From Bathymodiolus brooksi (lineage: Eukaryota > Mollusca > Bivalvia > Mytilida > Modiolidae), in NCBI GenBank assembly GCA_963680875.1, contig OY804582.1, positions 50,486,646 to 50,550,645 on the forward strand: 64,000 nucleotides of DNA. Direction: 5' to 3'. Below the pieces are notes generated by a model. It had not been told where the DNA came from and ran no database searches. It was given only the letters and a program-made list of their open reading frames with translations. The number at the start of each line of letters is the position of its first letter. Within the stretch, counting starts at the first letter, position 1. Shown piece after piece: positions 25,173-36,381 of this stretch. Position numbers and translations under genes: made by a program.

Positions 25173-26100
25173 TTCACCATGTTAGATGTCAGATGTGAAG
25201 ATGAACACACACACATATTTTACTGATAACACTACTTACACTATGGTGTATGTCAGATCACTATGTCTGACTTAATGATGAATGAACATACAAGTGTTAC
25301 CGATAACACTATGTAGACAATGTTGTATGTCATAACACTATGTCTGATTTAATGATGAATGAACACACATGTGTTACTGATAACACTATTTACACCATGT
25401 TGTCTGTCAGAACACTATGTCTGATTTAATGATGCATGTACACACATGTTTTACCGAAAACACTACTTACACCATGGTGTATTTCAGATCACTATGTCAG
25501 ATGTAATGATGAACACACACACACATATTTTACTGATAGCACTACTTACATCATGGTGTATGTCAGATCACTATGACAGATGTAATGATGAATGTACACA
25601 CATGTCTAGCTGATAACAATACTTCAACCATGTTGTATGTCATATCACTATGTCAGATTTAATTATTAATGTACACTCATGTGTTTCTGATGACAGCCAT
25701 TACACCATGGTATATGTCAGACCACTATGTCAGATGTAATGATGAATGTACACACATGTGTTACTGATGAAAATACTTACACCATTGTGTATGTCAGCTC
25801 CCTATGTCAGATGTAATGATGAATATACACACATGTTTAACTGATACCACTACTTACACCATGTTGTATGTCAGATCTCTATGTCTGACTCAATGAGGAA
25901 TGTACACACATGCTTTACTGATAACACTACTTACACCATGGTATGGTGTATGTGAGATCACTATGTCAAATGTAATGTTGAATGTACACACATGTGTTAC
26001 TGATAAACTACTTACACCATGTTATATTTCAGATCAATATGTCTCATTTAATTATGAATGTGTTACTGATAACACTACCTAAATCATGTTGTATGTCAGT
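25173..26100 (+). repeat. Satellite array 3
   Basis: About twelve monomers of the window's satellite. Several contain an intact CACCATGGT core, and many contain ACACATGTGT. It begins at the same LINE junction sequence as array 2 (TTTCACCATG) and ends just before the recombinase retroelement. Confidence 0.95.
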
Positions 26101-26327
26101 TCAATTCAAACTGTAATTTACACTAGTATTAAACAATCCTTAATATTTAAATATAAGTCAGCACATCACATCTCTTTCGGTTATTTGACGACACTGTAAG
26201 CACATTTCCATTGCTATGACGATATACGATTAACTAATGCATAGTTGAATCTCGATGAAACCATGTCCTGAAAGAATAAATGAAAAAAAGGAGAAATTTG
26301 TTCTAATTAGGAAAGAGGTGGATGTGG

Positions 26328-26602
26328 GTGGCTTTAAAGTTTCCTCGGTGGTTATCAACTGGCAAGTGAGGATTATGACCGATTTTCTTGGCCTCTTACG
26401 TGTAACTTTGCACGGGCAATTCGTGCATAGATGTAATCATAGTAGACATAAATGAAAAGTCTTTCTGTCAAATTTGGGTTTGGATTGCACAACATTCGCA
26501 AGGGTATAATTAGGCGTTCTATAGCATATTGGCATGTAATTTAGGTTTATTTTCATACAATAAATGAATTTTAATATTTACAGTATTAAAATTAATCATT
26601 GT
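26328..26602 (-). repeat. Direct terminal repeat, right end
   Basis: Aligns with 31108-31363 in the same orientation: GGTTATCAACTGGCAAGTGA, GGGCAATTCGTGCATA, and TTTCATACAATAAATGAATT. The 66-codon plus frame here is chance. The 600 bases from 26603 to 27240 hold no recognised domain and probably belong to the 3' untranslated part. Confidence 0.75.
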
Positions 26603-27240
26603 ATATGAAATATAGGAAAACCAATGAATATCAAATTTGTTGTTTTTATTGTGTTATTCATAATAATGTAATAATGGAAGGTTATATGCAAGTGTGTGTA
26701 TGGTAATCAACTGCAACCATTATTAAATGGAGTAAATTATGCTCAAGTTTAAACATCATTGAATATGTGTAAATCAAATGCAATATTAACTGCATAAACT
26801 CAACAATACCTGTATGAACAACAACATCAAAAGTCGTTTTGGCCGTTTTTCTGTCATAGCAATTTAATAATAAGTGCATAGACAATCACAACGTGTTGGC
26901 GAATAAAACTGAAAGGGAAATCCAGACAGTTATCATGTAACAGCTGCCGGGTAATCCATAGCAGCAATTATAAATGACGATAAATTCTGCCAAAATTAGC
27001 ATTATATTGTAATGATCATGCTAATCCGACAAAGAAAATTTAACGTAACGACAAAAAAACAGTCCAAAACGAAAGTTTCGCATTATGAACAATTATAATC
27101 AACATGGTTTACTGATGTAATTTAAACACTTGAATATCGCCTTTTATGGGGAGTTAAAATGAACTGTTCAATAGCTCCCGGTATAGCGTTAATAAAAAAC
27201 ACCATCATGTACATAAAGAGCATCGTGACAATCATCCAAA

Positions 27241-27665
27241 TCAATCATCATGATGAATGCAATACACATTATGTTGTAACAAATAGGACCTTATGCCTCT
27301 ATTTAAACGCTTAAGAATATCTTTCATTTCCCTGCGATTGATGGAATAATGCCATTCCTTTCTAGGTAAAATATTTGAGAAAATGATATTACTACCAGGA
27401 CACATTTTGATAATCGTGTACACTGAACATTTCAAATGAAAAAATAAGGAAACAGTAGACATACAGCCTATGTCATTTCCACCACAGTGAATAATAACAG
27501 CTTTTGGAAGTCCAAAACAGTTAATCATACTTTGAACTACAGGTACGATTGATTACGATCGCATACTGGGCTTTCCAACCCACATCACATTTAATCCATA
27601 TCTTTGTAATCCCATATTTCCAGCAGTAAGCCTGTTTGTAGTGTGCTCCTCTGCATGGCTGATTT
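27241..27665 (-). pseudogene. SGNH hydrolase domain of the YR retroelement
   Basis: The frame 27528-27241 contains VIIHCGGNDIG, the G-x-N-D block of SGNH/GDSL esterases, followed by ILPRKEWHY and NRGIRSYLLQ, typical of the hydrolase carried by retroelements. Upstream, in the same direction, NMGLQRYGLNVMWVGK (about 27625-27575) fits the preceding block. The role of this domain in retroelements is unknown; it is thought to be an esterase. A stop separates the two parts and the first catalytic block (G-D-S) is not visible. It follows the recombinase directly. Confidence 0.75.
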
Positions 27666-28600
27666 TTAATCCATATATTTAGAGAGCCTAAAAATGTTTT
27701 TGATATTTAAAAACCTAACCCAATGTATTTTTGAAAGGTGTTTTATTTGATCAGCAGTTTTACCCAACATGACAGCAGTAGTTGCTGCTCCAATTATGAA
27801 AGAATGTGTATTATATTGACCCAGGTTATATCAAGCACAACGTCATGCGGATTTCAAAATGGAACAGGCTTGAAAGAGAGTTACACCTCTGTGGTTTAAG
27901 TGAATAAATAATGGTCCCTTAAATTTAGGGCGCACCTTCAAATATAATTCAATGTTCTGAAATGGGCAAATGTTTTTTTCAATACTCTTTGAATTTGCAA
28001 AGTTTCTTTTTTTGCCATACTGATAAATTTTGATGAATGTATTGTTACATTAATTATGTTTTGCAAATAATCTATGCAAACTTCTAAAGTATTATTTGAT
28101 ATTCCAGATTAAACTATTTCTCCTATTCTCAACAAAGCCAAAGAATGCTAATGAAAAAATACTAGCAAACAACATAGCCTCAATGTACGAACTACAAATA
28201 GTTGGTAATGCCTCTATAATTTGTTTTACTAGGGAAATCGTTATTTCTTTCCTAACATCATTTCCTTTATTTGTTTTTGATACAACAGCTAAGAATTTTT
28301 GAACAGCAAATGATTGAGTATAATCAACATGTTCATGCATTTTATTACTAAAAATAAGATCAGATTGTGGAGAAGAATAATTAGCAGTTTGCATATGGTG
28401 TATAAAATTAATTATATGAGTAATAGGAGGAGGCCATATTTGGTCAAGTTTAATCTTTTGTCTAAAATCTTCAAGTGTATTCTTAGCATTTTGGTACACT
28501 TTCCAAATATTGTTTTTAATGGATTTATAAATTAAATTGCAGAACTCTGTCTTAAAAGGCTCCAAAATTCCCAAGGCATCGTCATTGGCTTCAGTTCTGC
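27666..28600 (-). pseudogene. Tyrosine recombinase of the YR retroelement
   Basis: The frame 28574-28092 (160 aa) is the N-terminal, core-binding part: VDYTQSFAVQKFLAVV and IEALPTICSSYIEAMLFAS match retroelement recombinases, ending FSLAFFGFVENRR, where active relatives have the first catalytic arginine (F-L-R) region. After frameshifts the C-terminal part reads HSFIIGAATTAVMLGKTADQ near 27807-27748. The catalytic pattern is H-x-x-R; here the arginine place is isoleucine, and the tyrosine segment is degraded. The enzyme would integrate a circular cDNA. This copy cannot act. Confidence 0.8.
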
Positions 28601-28639
28601 AGGTCTGCAGGCGGAGCTAGCTCTCTGAACTTCTGAAAT

Positions 28640-29010
28640 TGTCCACGAGACAAAGAATCAGCTATGACATTATTAACGGAGGATATATGTACAGCTTTAA
28701 AATGAAGATGATCAATAAAAATGTAATCTAAGTAGAACCATGACCCTTGCTGATGTTGATGTTTTTGAATTCAAAGCAGAAACTACAGCCATATTGTCAA
28801 TGTAATAAATAATCTTCTTTTTACAAAATAACTTGTGCCAGAGAAATATTGATAATGCGATTGGAATAATTTCTAAAAATGTAATATCTCTATCTAAAGA
28901 TAAGTACTTTCCCATTCAGCAGGACAGTGCAAGTAAGCCTATCTATTTTTACAATAGGCACCACACCCCAACGCTATCAGTATAAAGTTCTAAATCACAA
29001 TTAGAAATCC
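28640..29010 (-). pseudogene. RNase H domain of the YR retroelement
   Basis: The frame 28915-28712 contains DITFLEIIPIALSIFLWHKL followed by IIYYIDNMAVVSALN, the retroelement RNase H pattern with a D-N-M-A-V core aspartate. Upstream residues (CPAEWES) in another frame, near 28925, fit the start of the domain. Between RT and recombinase, as expected. Broken by frameshifts on both sides. Confidence 0.75.
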
Positions 29011-29039
29011 AATTATCGAAAATAAAGGAATTGCCATTA

Positions 29040-30140
29040 AATTGTTACACAACGTATTTCAACATTAATACATAGCTAAATATGGACGCCTGCTGAATGC
29101 ACTGTCTGCTGTCAATGTACGAGTGCGAAAAGCTAAACTATCACATAATGATTGCAATTGTTTCAAAGTTATCTTAAAAAAATGCATCTTCATTTAACTT
29201 TTTAAGTAATTCTTTAATTGTTTCTTCCGGTATTTTAACAGACATGGATTCAGTATGTCTAGTCAATCCAAAGTATTCCATACTTTTCACAGGACCTTCC
29301 GTTTTTTTTCAGCAGCAATTGGAAGTCCTAATCTTTTACAAATAGTTTTGAATTTAAACATACTATTTGAACATTCAATATCTGACATTTCAGCAAGAAA
29401 GAAGGCATAACATATAATTATCTCAATTTGTTAATCCATGTACTTCCTGAACAACCATTGCAAAAGTGCAGAAAAATGTTGAAGCGTGGAACATGATATC
29501 GAACACCCCGTGGGCATACATTTGTCATTATAATACATGTATCCTATTATACAACCAAGTAAATCAAAGGCTCTGGGATAGCATTGCACAGTTCGAAATG
29601 CTGACTTAATGTGAATTTTTCCTATATTAGCATGTTCACCTAATGTTTGAATAATAGAAATGATATTATTACATTTAGAATACTGTACAGTTGTTAGTGT
29701 TTCATCAAGGAAATCAGTAACACAATACCCAGGTGGATAATACAAGTGTGTTATTAGGCTCCAATCAGAGGTCTGTTTAGGTATTAATCCAATGCGGGGA
29801 CTTCTAAGATTTGAAATTGGACGGAATCTAAAAGGTCATGCTATTCTGCCAAGAGTAATTTCATGTTCAACCCTTTCATATGCCGCCACATGATACTAGA
29901 AAACACATTTAATTTTTTTTGTATCTAATGGTAATCTTGGAACTGGGTAATTCATGTTAAAACCAGATATAAATCCATATTTTAGTAATTTTGCAATATC
30001 TTTTATTGGATATTTTTCTAAAGCAATATATAATTCATTTAAATTAATAGGACTGTATCCCAATTGCCATATAGCATATCTATTCAAACCTCAACCTGGA
30101 TTATTCAATAATGGAGTGCGAACATATAGTGAATATGTAT
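29040..30140 (-). pseudogene. Reverse transcriptase of the YR retroelement
   Basis: In order: LGYSPINLNELYIALEKY (frame 30087-29896), a segment with ISNLRSPRIGLIPKQT near 29815-29765, then the frame 29745-29431 with GKIHIKSAFRTVQCYP and KCMPTGCSISCSTLQ. Active relatives have K-x-D-I-K-S-A-F-R; the aspartate is histidine here. The second catalytic pair (Y-x-D-D) near 29400 is also gone. Further on, VKSMEYFGLTRHTESM and LKQLQSLCDSLAF match the DIRS-type connection region. Several indels. This places the element firmly in the YR group and not in LTR or LINE groups. Confidence 0.8.
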
Positions 30141-30164
30141 TAAAAGGTGAGGTTGTGCATGAAG

Positions 30165-31014
30165 TCTAAATTTGTAGCACATTGCTGATAAATGCATACT
30201 CCCGCACTTCATGCAATAATGTTTAAGCAAACAATTGGTTTTGAAACATCCTTTTTTTTAAATTAAAATCATAACATGGCTTTTGAGAAGAAACTGGAAA
30301 CTGAGCTGCTGTCGAGCTTCCATTATCTAGCGTCCCTCTTGCGATAAATTGTAACCATACATTGCCATCAATTTGAGACATTGTTCTGGTTTGATTGTAT
30401 GCAATTCGAAGTCGAAATTGTTGGTCGCATTGATAAACCCTGTTAAAATGAGCATCAACTACAGCTCCCCTAATTATAGACATATACGATAGTGAATATC
30501 CAGCTAACAAATGGTGTCTATCAATCATAACATTAGCATTATTAATAAAGGCATCTGTCCAAATTTCTATTGAATTAATCTGTTTAACTTTGAGGGGCTT
30601 ATTTGTGAGATACATTAGTAATTTACCGTCTGCAAGTGATAAGAAACTATGTTTTACACTTTGGCAATTGAAATGGTGTCGTAAAAGTAATGACAAAACA
30701 GTATATTCTAAATTCCAGAATTTGTCTTTAGTGGTCTTTGATATAAATATATCAGTTTCATTGTCGCATGTAAACAACATAGGGTCTGTATTAGTCACGT
30801 TGTTTACGATACGATCCTCATCATGTATAACTGCTTGAACGCCCGACGATTTTATCTGCATAGGTGGAAGCTGCGCTTGTGGTTCTATTTTCTGCAATGT
30901 TGCATGTTCATCAACTCCTCGTCATATACGCCTATCATCTGGTCTATTTACTGGTTCCTCTTTTTCATCCACTCTACCTCTTAGCACACACCCTTGGATT
31001 GGGGGTCGGGTCAT
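30165..31014 (-). pseudogene. Gag of the YR retroelement
   Basis: The frame 30897-30223 (224 aa) is the main body; the same frame can be followed back to an ATG at 31014 across one TGA near 30925. Residues FWNLEYTVLSLLLRH and LTNKPLKVKQINSIEIWTDA fit a DIRS-type gag body by context only. A run of A/T near 30253 shifts the frame. After it the minus strand reads GCFKTNC and HYCMKCGSMHLSAMC, two zinc-binding modules (C-x4-C-x4-H-x-C, then C-x2-C-x4-H-x4-C) like the end of DIRS gag proteins. RT follows downstream. Confidence 0.7.
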
Positions 31015-31107
31015 ATCTGTTATAACACCTCTACATCGAGGCGTCTTTTATCAGAGCAGCAATCTATTGGGCTATAAAGTTTACTTCTTGGTAATCAACT
31101 GAGCTTT

Positions 31108-31363
31108 TAAAATTTCCCCTTGGTAATCAACTTGCAAGTGAGGGATACGACCGATTGTCTTGGCCTTTTAAGTGAAACGTTGCAAGGGCAATTCGTGCAT
31201 AAATTTTAATCGAGTAGGCCTATATGAAAAGGCTTTTTGTAAAATTTAGGTTTGGATTGACCAACATTCACAGAGTACTATAAAATATTGGCATGTAATT
31301 GATGTTTATTTTCATACAATAAATGAATTTTAATATTTACAGTATTAAAATAAATTAATAACA
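31108..31363 (-). repeat. Direct terminal repeat, left end
   Basis: Partner of 26328-26602. It is preceded on its inner side by a short partial duplication (TTCTTGGTAATCAACT / CCTTGGTAATCAACT, near 31083-31130). Confidence 0.75.
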
Positions 31364-31429
31364 TTATTCTGATATAATTTTGTATTATATTGTGATACAT
31401 GTTGTTCATCTTGTCAAATTATATGTCTT

Positions 31430-33593
31430 CCCTTATTTAGTTGTGATGTTGTGATGTCAGCTACGATATCCGCGCAAAAAAAATCCGATACGTCTCGACT
31501 TCATTTCCTTTGTAAGGGGTTCATGGTTTACTTATTTATTTACGTATACTGAGGTCCAACACAATTTTATCTGGAGCAGTACCTGCTACCCCTACCAGTG
31601 CATTCTCGATTTTTAGTGGGGTTCTTGTTGCTGCATTATTAGTTTTCTGTGTATTGTTTTGTGAATCGTTCTTTGTTCTCTTGTCCTTTTTCACCTGACC
31701 TTAGTGTCATCTGTCCTTCGATTTACGACTTTTGGTATCTCCGACCTGTTCTCACATTAACATCTTTAAAGGGCGTTATGTTCTCCGTCCAAGAAAATAA
31801 ACAACGTTTCAACATAAACTATTATGCTACACTATTATCTACGGAAGGTGTGAGTCTGATAATACTTACATCATGCATGAAAATATCGAAGTAAATTTAT
31901 TGTGCAAAGGCGAAAGATTGGAAAATCTCTGAAATTGAAAATTGTCAAGGAAAATATTAATCAGTTTTATATTTACTCTTTGAAATAAGCACTTACACAA
32001 TGGCTAATTGGTGAAGAGCGTTGCTGCTTTGGACTTGTATTTGCACTACTAACGAATGCATTTCTTTGGATTAATGGTCGAAGTAGGAGTAACAGGTTAA
32101 AATATCATCTAGATCAAATTCCGGGACCTTCCGATTGTTGGTTTTAAACTTATAAAGAACGTCGGACCAGCAAAATTGTATTTGTGTTGACATATTAAGT
32201 TGATTTTAATACTTCAGTGAGTCGAGTCATTACGGGACGTTTGCTTACCTAAACTTATATTGTCCATTAGCAATCTAAGCCCCATTCCGTTGTTGTATCA
32301 TGTCATTTCTACGTTTGAAATAATAAAAAGCTATGTTATGTCTCCAGCGTGTTCTAACCCCGATTAAGATAGCCCTGTTATGCCTGGTGACCTGTTCTAA
32401 GATCAGCCAAAAACAAGAATACTAAGTCTGTTTTGTAATTTACCATATGGATTAATATAAACATATACAAGAAATAAGGTTGGGTTATAATTATTGCTGG
32501 TCTGGTAATCTCTGCTGAGAAAATACATTAACTAGTTTTTTTGAAATTATAAAATTACTTTCGAATTGAATGGATCGGATCTATTAATGTTGGTTTAATA
32601 TCTATGCATGCCATGACAACAAAGACAGACTTATGGTAAATGTGTCACACAAATCTGAAAAAAGAGTCGCAACAATTCCATCGTAAAATACGGTACCAGG
32701 CATATTTTTTTGCGAACCAGTAGAAAATATGTCAAGCAAGGTGAAATTTGGAAATCAAGTGGTCATGGACCAGTAGAACTAGAAAATGTTGTTTTACTCT
32801 TTTATGAGTTAGTATACGGTTATGATGCTGTAGGTCGTTAGTTGTCGAAGTACATTATTACAGTTTATCCCGGTACTCGTTTGACTCTTGTTTGTTTTAT
32901 GGATTTCCTGTTGTCTGAGGTTCTGTCTTTTATCTCCGTGTTTGCATTGATGATGGTTTGTTCCATTTCAGACTTGAACTTCGTGCATTCAGCGTGGCCA
33001 TAATTCTTTACATCTATGCAATAAAAACAAAAACAATTACCGGTCGCGTTGGTGTATCCATGCAAATTGTAAGTCTGTATGTTATAGACAATTACATATT
33101 TCTACTGATTTCCCGTATGCTCTAACAAATACAACTTATTGATAGTACTATGTAAGTACCAATTTCTGTATAATGATAATATTAAGGTTATCCTATATCT
33201 AATATTGAAAACTGTTGTTGTGTATGCCATCAATGTTTTAAGCTATAAAACAAATACATAATGGCGTATGAATTTCGAACTAATTATCAATCTTAAGGTT
33301 TCTTGGTAGTGTATTGTAGATCATTGTTTGTCCTTTTGTCGTTTTAACTTTAAGCCATTTTATTGTCTGCCCTCTCCCATTTATGGCATCTGAGTACCTC
33401 TTTGGTAACTTCTATTTTTTTTTAGTACATATTAGAGATCATCTAAGGGAAAGGACACCTAGCATGCCTACGTAATCAATGATTATTGTTGTAGACCTTA
33501 CAGTTACCGTCATGTAGAAACACGTACAAAATAATATTCTTCGTGCTTATAATTTGTTTCCAATCAGATTGTATCATTCGCCTAGAAGTAAAG
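31430..33593. repeat. Repeat R4, copy 1, with retroelement 3' ends
   Basis: Matches 51590-53300: retroelement 3' phrases near 31600-31830 (GTGGGGTTCTTGTTGC, then TTTACG), TTGGATTAATGGTCGAA near 32057, GGACCAGCAAAATTG/GACATATTAAGT near 32165, and the minus frame below. A second 3' end lies at 33240-33430 and the start of an RT relic (ATTGTTGTAGACCTTACAG) at 33485, cut off by repeat Y at 33594. No intact gene. Confidence 0.65.
32865..33065 (-). other. Unexplained ORF in R4, copy 1
   Basis: A 66-codon frame that aligns with the C-terminal part of the frame 52671-52381. Shared residues: YTNATG, CFCFY, then KQTRVKRV at the end. Related but broken sequence lies in R1 near 9460-9350. I do not recognise the peptide; the strand and frame may be incidental to a repeat whose coding strand is the other one. 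Confidence 0.3.
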
Positions 33594-34313
33594 TAATCCT
33601 TTATGTGAAAATGCTTAGCATAAACAACCCAATACAATTACATTTTTTGAACTTAAATCACACATTGAAAATGTTGATATCAATTAAATCAAAAGGCTAC
33701 TTTTGATTTAAGCTTATAATTTTGATATGGTAGCTTCAACAGCTGTTTTATACTGGTGGTTCTAAGAGTGGGGATAAGGTAGCTTAATATTATGGTATTT
33801 TACTGGTGGTTTTAAGGATAGTGATATTATAGCTTATTATGCTGATTTTATTGGTGGTTCTAATGATGGTGATAGGGTAGCTTAATATGCTGGTTGTTTA
33901 ACTGGTGGTTGTAAGGATGATGATAGGGTAGCTTAATATGCTGGTTTTTACTGGTGTATCTAAGGATGATGATAAAGTATATTCGGCAACTTTTTTTGGG
34001 CGGCAGTTCTATTGTCTTCGATTACCATCTGCTTGTTCGAGCTTCAGCTATTTCAATACCTCTTACTTTGAAGTTCGTTGTCTCATCTGATCAAAGTAAA
34101 TTCGTGATATGGTAGGATTCTTAGGATGTTTCCTAGTGAAAGTTGTAAAGCCCAAATCTCTTTCGTAATGTGAAATTTATTACACTCCTGTTGATATCGG
34201 TAAACACATCTTACTTTTCGCATTGATCCTTTGTCATATATGTATCCATGAAAACACAATTATTGACCAGGAAGCTCAGGACTCTTTGGATACCCCAATA
34301 TCTAATTGTATTA
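33594..34313. mobile_element. Repeat Y, copy 2
   Basis: Partner of 21631-22350, with the tandem core at about 33740-33955 (units carrying GGTGGTTCTAA and GGTAGCTTAATAT). Here it interrupts an RT relic at its left edge. Confidence 0.7.
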
Positions 34314-34530
34314 TTCTGTATAATGTTTTATGGATCGTTATTTGTCATGTTATGATTTTTCGGTTTGCCTTTGTGCTGTCTATTCTTTGATTTACGGCTT
34401 CTGATTACCCCTTTGGTAATTTCAAACAATTATCACTTAAATGTCATGTTCTCCGTCGAAGAAACTAAACAATGTTTCAACATAGAAAATAATATTCTCT
34501 AATACAATCTAAGGATTTTGGGAGATTGAT
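34314..34530 (+). mobile_element. 3'-end relic of the YIDD retroelement
   Basis: Contains TTTACGGCTTCTGATTACCC and TTTGGTAATTTCAAAC, then CATGTTCTCCGTCGAAGAAA, the family's 3' end. 34530-34735 is AT-rich DNA shared with R4-type repeats near 51900-52020. Confidence 0.6.
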
Positions 34531-34734
34531 ATTGCAATTCAAATAACATTTTGTGGACACGACGAGTTTCTGGAATAATCATCAAATGTAACAGATTGGA
34601 AGGCCAAATAATTTACAGGAAATCTCAGAAATTGAAAAATGTTAAGGGAAATATGAATAGATTTTTGCATTCCGTTTGAAATAAAGACATACACTATGCT
34701 TGTTTAATTGGTGAATGATGGTGAAACAATTGTT

Positions 34735-35360
34735 ATACAATAATCTTATTTATGTGTATATTATCCCTCTTCATTCACTGACATCATCATAATAAAACAT
34801 TAAAGGAAAATTCAAAAACCCCGTACCAACGACCAAGGCACGCTCAGGACAAACCATATATTGTAACGCTGGGAACTTGCGTTCTCATGGAAAACAACCT
34901 TTCGTCAAACCACCACTGGGGCACAGTGTGAGAACCATACCCACTTTGAATATGCTGAATGTTTTAAAAAAAATGTATATACAAAGCCAATTTGTATAAA
35001 ATACTCTTATAAATAAACCATATGAACAGTACACATCATGAATTAAATTTTAAGCAAAAATTGAATATCAAAATTTTGACTTGTGGCACGAACAGATGGG
35101 TAGATAATGACTCAAATAAACCTTAAGAACTATCACGATCTAAAAATAAAAACAAATTCTCATTGGTTGAAAACGATCACGTAGTTTTAAAATTGAAAAC
35201 AACAATTCACTATTTTCCCGCTATTACTATTGGAAACGTGAAAATCATGTATTCTCTATTCTCCAATAAAACCAACAAGGTTTAATAAACTTTCTGTGCC
35301 AAACACTTAATTTATCTGATTACCTTTTTGTATCTTCAAACTCTTCTTTTTGAAACGTTT
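34735..35360. repeat. Dispersed repeat R3, second copy
   Basis: Partner of 5041-5930. The block with TTCTCTATTCTCCAATAAA follows R3 here, at about 35250, instead of preceding it. Confidence 0.65.
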
Positions 35361-36037
35361 GTTTTCGAAATCAGCGATGGGGACTGTGCATGATCAGCTT
35401 AGTGTGAATAATAATCATATGAACAGAAACAATATTATGCCTATTGTTCTTTTAAACACAGTTAAGGAGCTTAATAACCAAAACATATAAAAAATATTAC
35501 ATGAAAGTCTTGTAGCAGATCTTAATATGGGTAACATTATTTGTAAGATATACTGCGAACTAAGGCTTTCATTACTCATTGTTTTAGTGGAAGTCAGTAT
35601 TGGGAAATGTATCTTATAAAGAATTCTGCTAACATTCATGTTCACTTGACAGTCGCTATTTTCAATATAAAAAATACAAAAATGTACCCCAAGCTGTAAT
35701 TGAGTTTTTAACCTGTTTCAAAAGTATGCAACTTTAACTAGTATAATGCTAAAACATGTCAAATATATGAAACTAATATGCGTCATTGGCAATAGTGTTC
35801 CTTGGAAATATAGCAGGCAGACGACATTATATGAAGTTCAAAGTCGAAAGACAGTTTTCTTTAGTATATATCTTATGGATATGTAAGGAAGCAAAACTAA
35901 CATTGTAATGATTGTTTATTATGACGGTCGTGCATAAATATATGAAATGACACAGGAATGGAATTCACGTTTTATCTAGCACTACTCATGTTCGACGGAA
36001 ACTATGCCTATTTATATTCTGCATCAATATAATCAAT
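35361..36037 (-). repeat. Repeat X, second copy
   Basis: About 35625-36030 aligns with 22783-23235 (GTTCACTTGACAGTC..., ATATGCGTCATTGGCAA, then GCCTATTTATATTCTGCATC). At the first copy X runs on into the LINE start; here it runs directly into satellite. 35361-35620 shows nothing recognised. Confidence 0.6.
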
Positions 36038-36240
36038 GCATGTACACACATGTTTTACTGATAATACTATTTACACCATGTATGTCAGATCACTATGTCA
36101 GATTTAATGATGCATGTACACACATGTTTTACTGATAATACTATTTACACCATGTATGTCAGATCACTATGTCAGATTTAATGATGCATGTACACACATG
36201 TTTTACTGATAACACTTCTTACACAATGGTGTATTATTAG
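36038..36240 (+). repeat. Satellite array 4
   Basis: Two monomers of exactly 74 bp in a row (units start at 36038, 36112 and 36186) look identical, then a third diverges. Such identity against the older, divergent arrays points to a recent local duplication. Confidence 0.9.
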
Positions 36241-36381
36241 TCACCCGGTCACTAATGACTATGTAGCGAATTTACCCCACCGATGAACTTTGCATAAAGC
36301 TGAAATGAAGTCTAAATGTACATGCACCCACCTCCAAGCTTATGACGATATGACAACCATGGATGATAATTTAGAAGACAA

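Larger units (their letters stand above)
26328..31363 (-). mobile_element. Decayed tyrosine-recombinase (DIRS/Ngaro-like) retroelement
   Basis: Minus-strand order is gag, RT, RNase H, tyrosine recombinase, SGNH hydrolase, the layout of YR retrotransposons that carry a hydrolase. Direct repeats of about 260 bp lie at both ends (31363-31108 and 26602-26328, same orientation). DIRS proper has inverted ends and Ngaro/PAT have split direct repeats, so Ngaro-like is favoured, but I did not find the second split pair. Each gene has frameshifts, and key residues are lost in the RT and recombinase, so the copy is dead. The two repeats have diverged clearly, so the insertion is old. Confidence 0.8.

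Noticed and set aside
26255..26455. 66-codon plus frame beside satellite array 3
   Set aside because: Lies in the direct terminal repeat of the YR element; the partner repeat at 31108-31363 is not open.
28096..28535. Plus-strand frames over the recombinase
   Set aside because: Shadows of the minus-strand recombinase frame, which has clear family residues.
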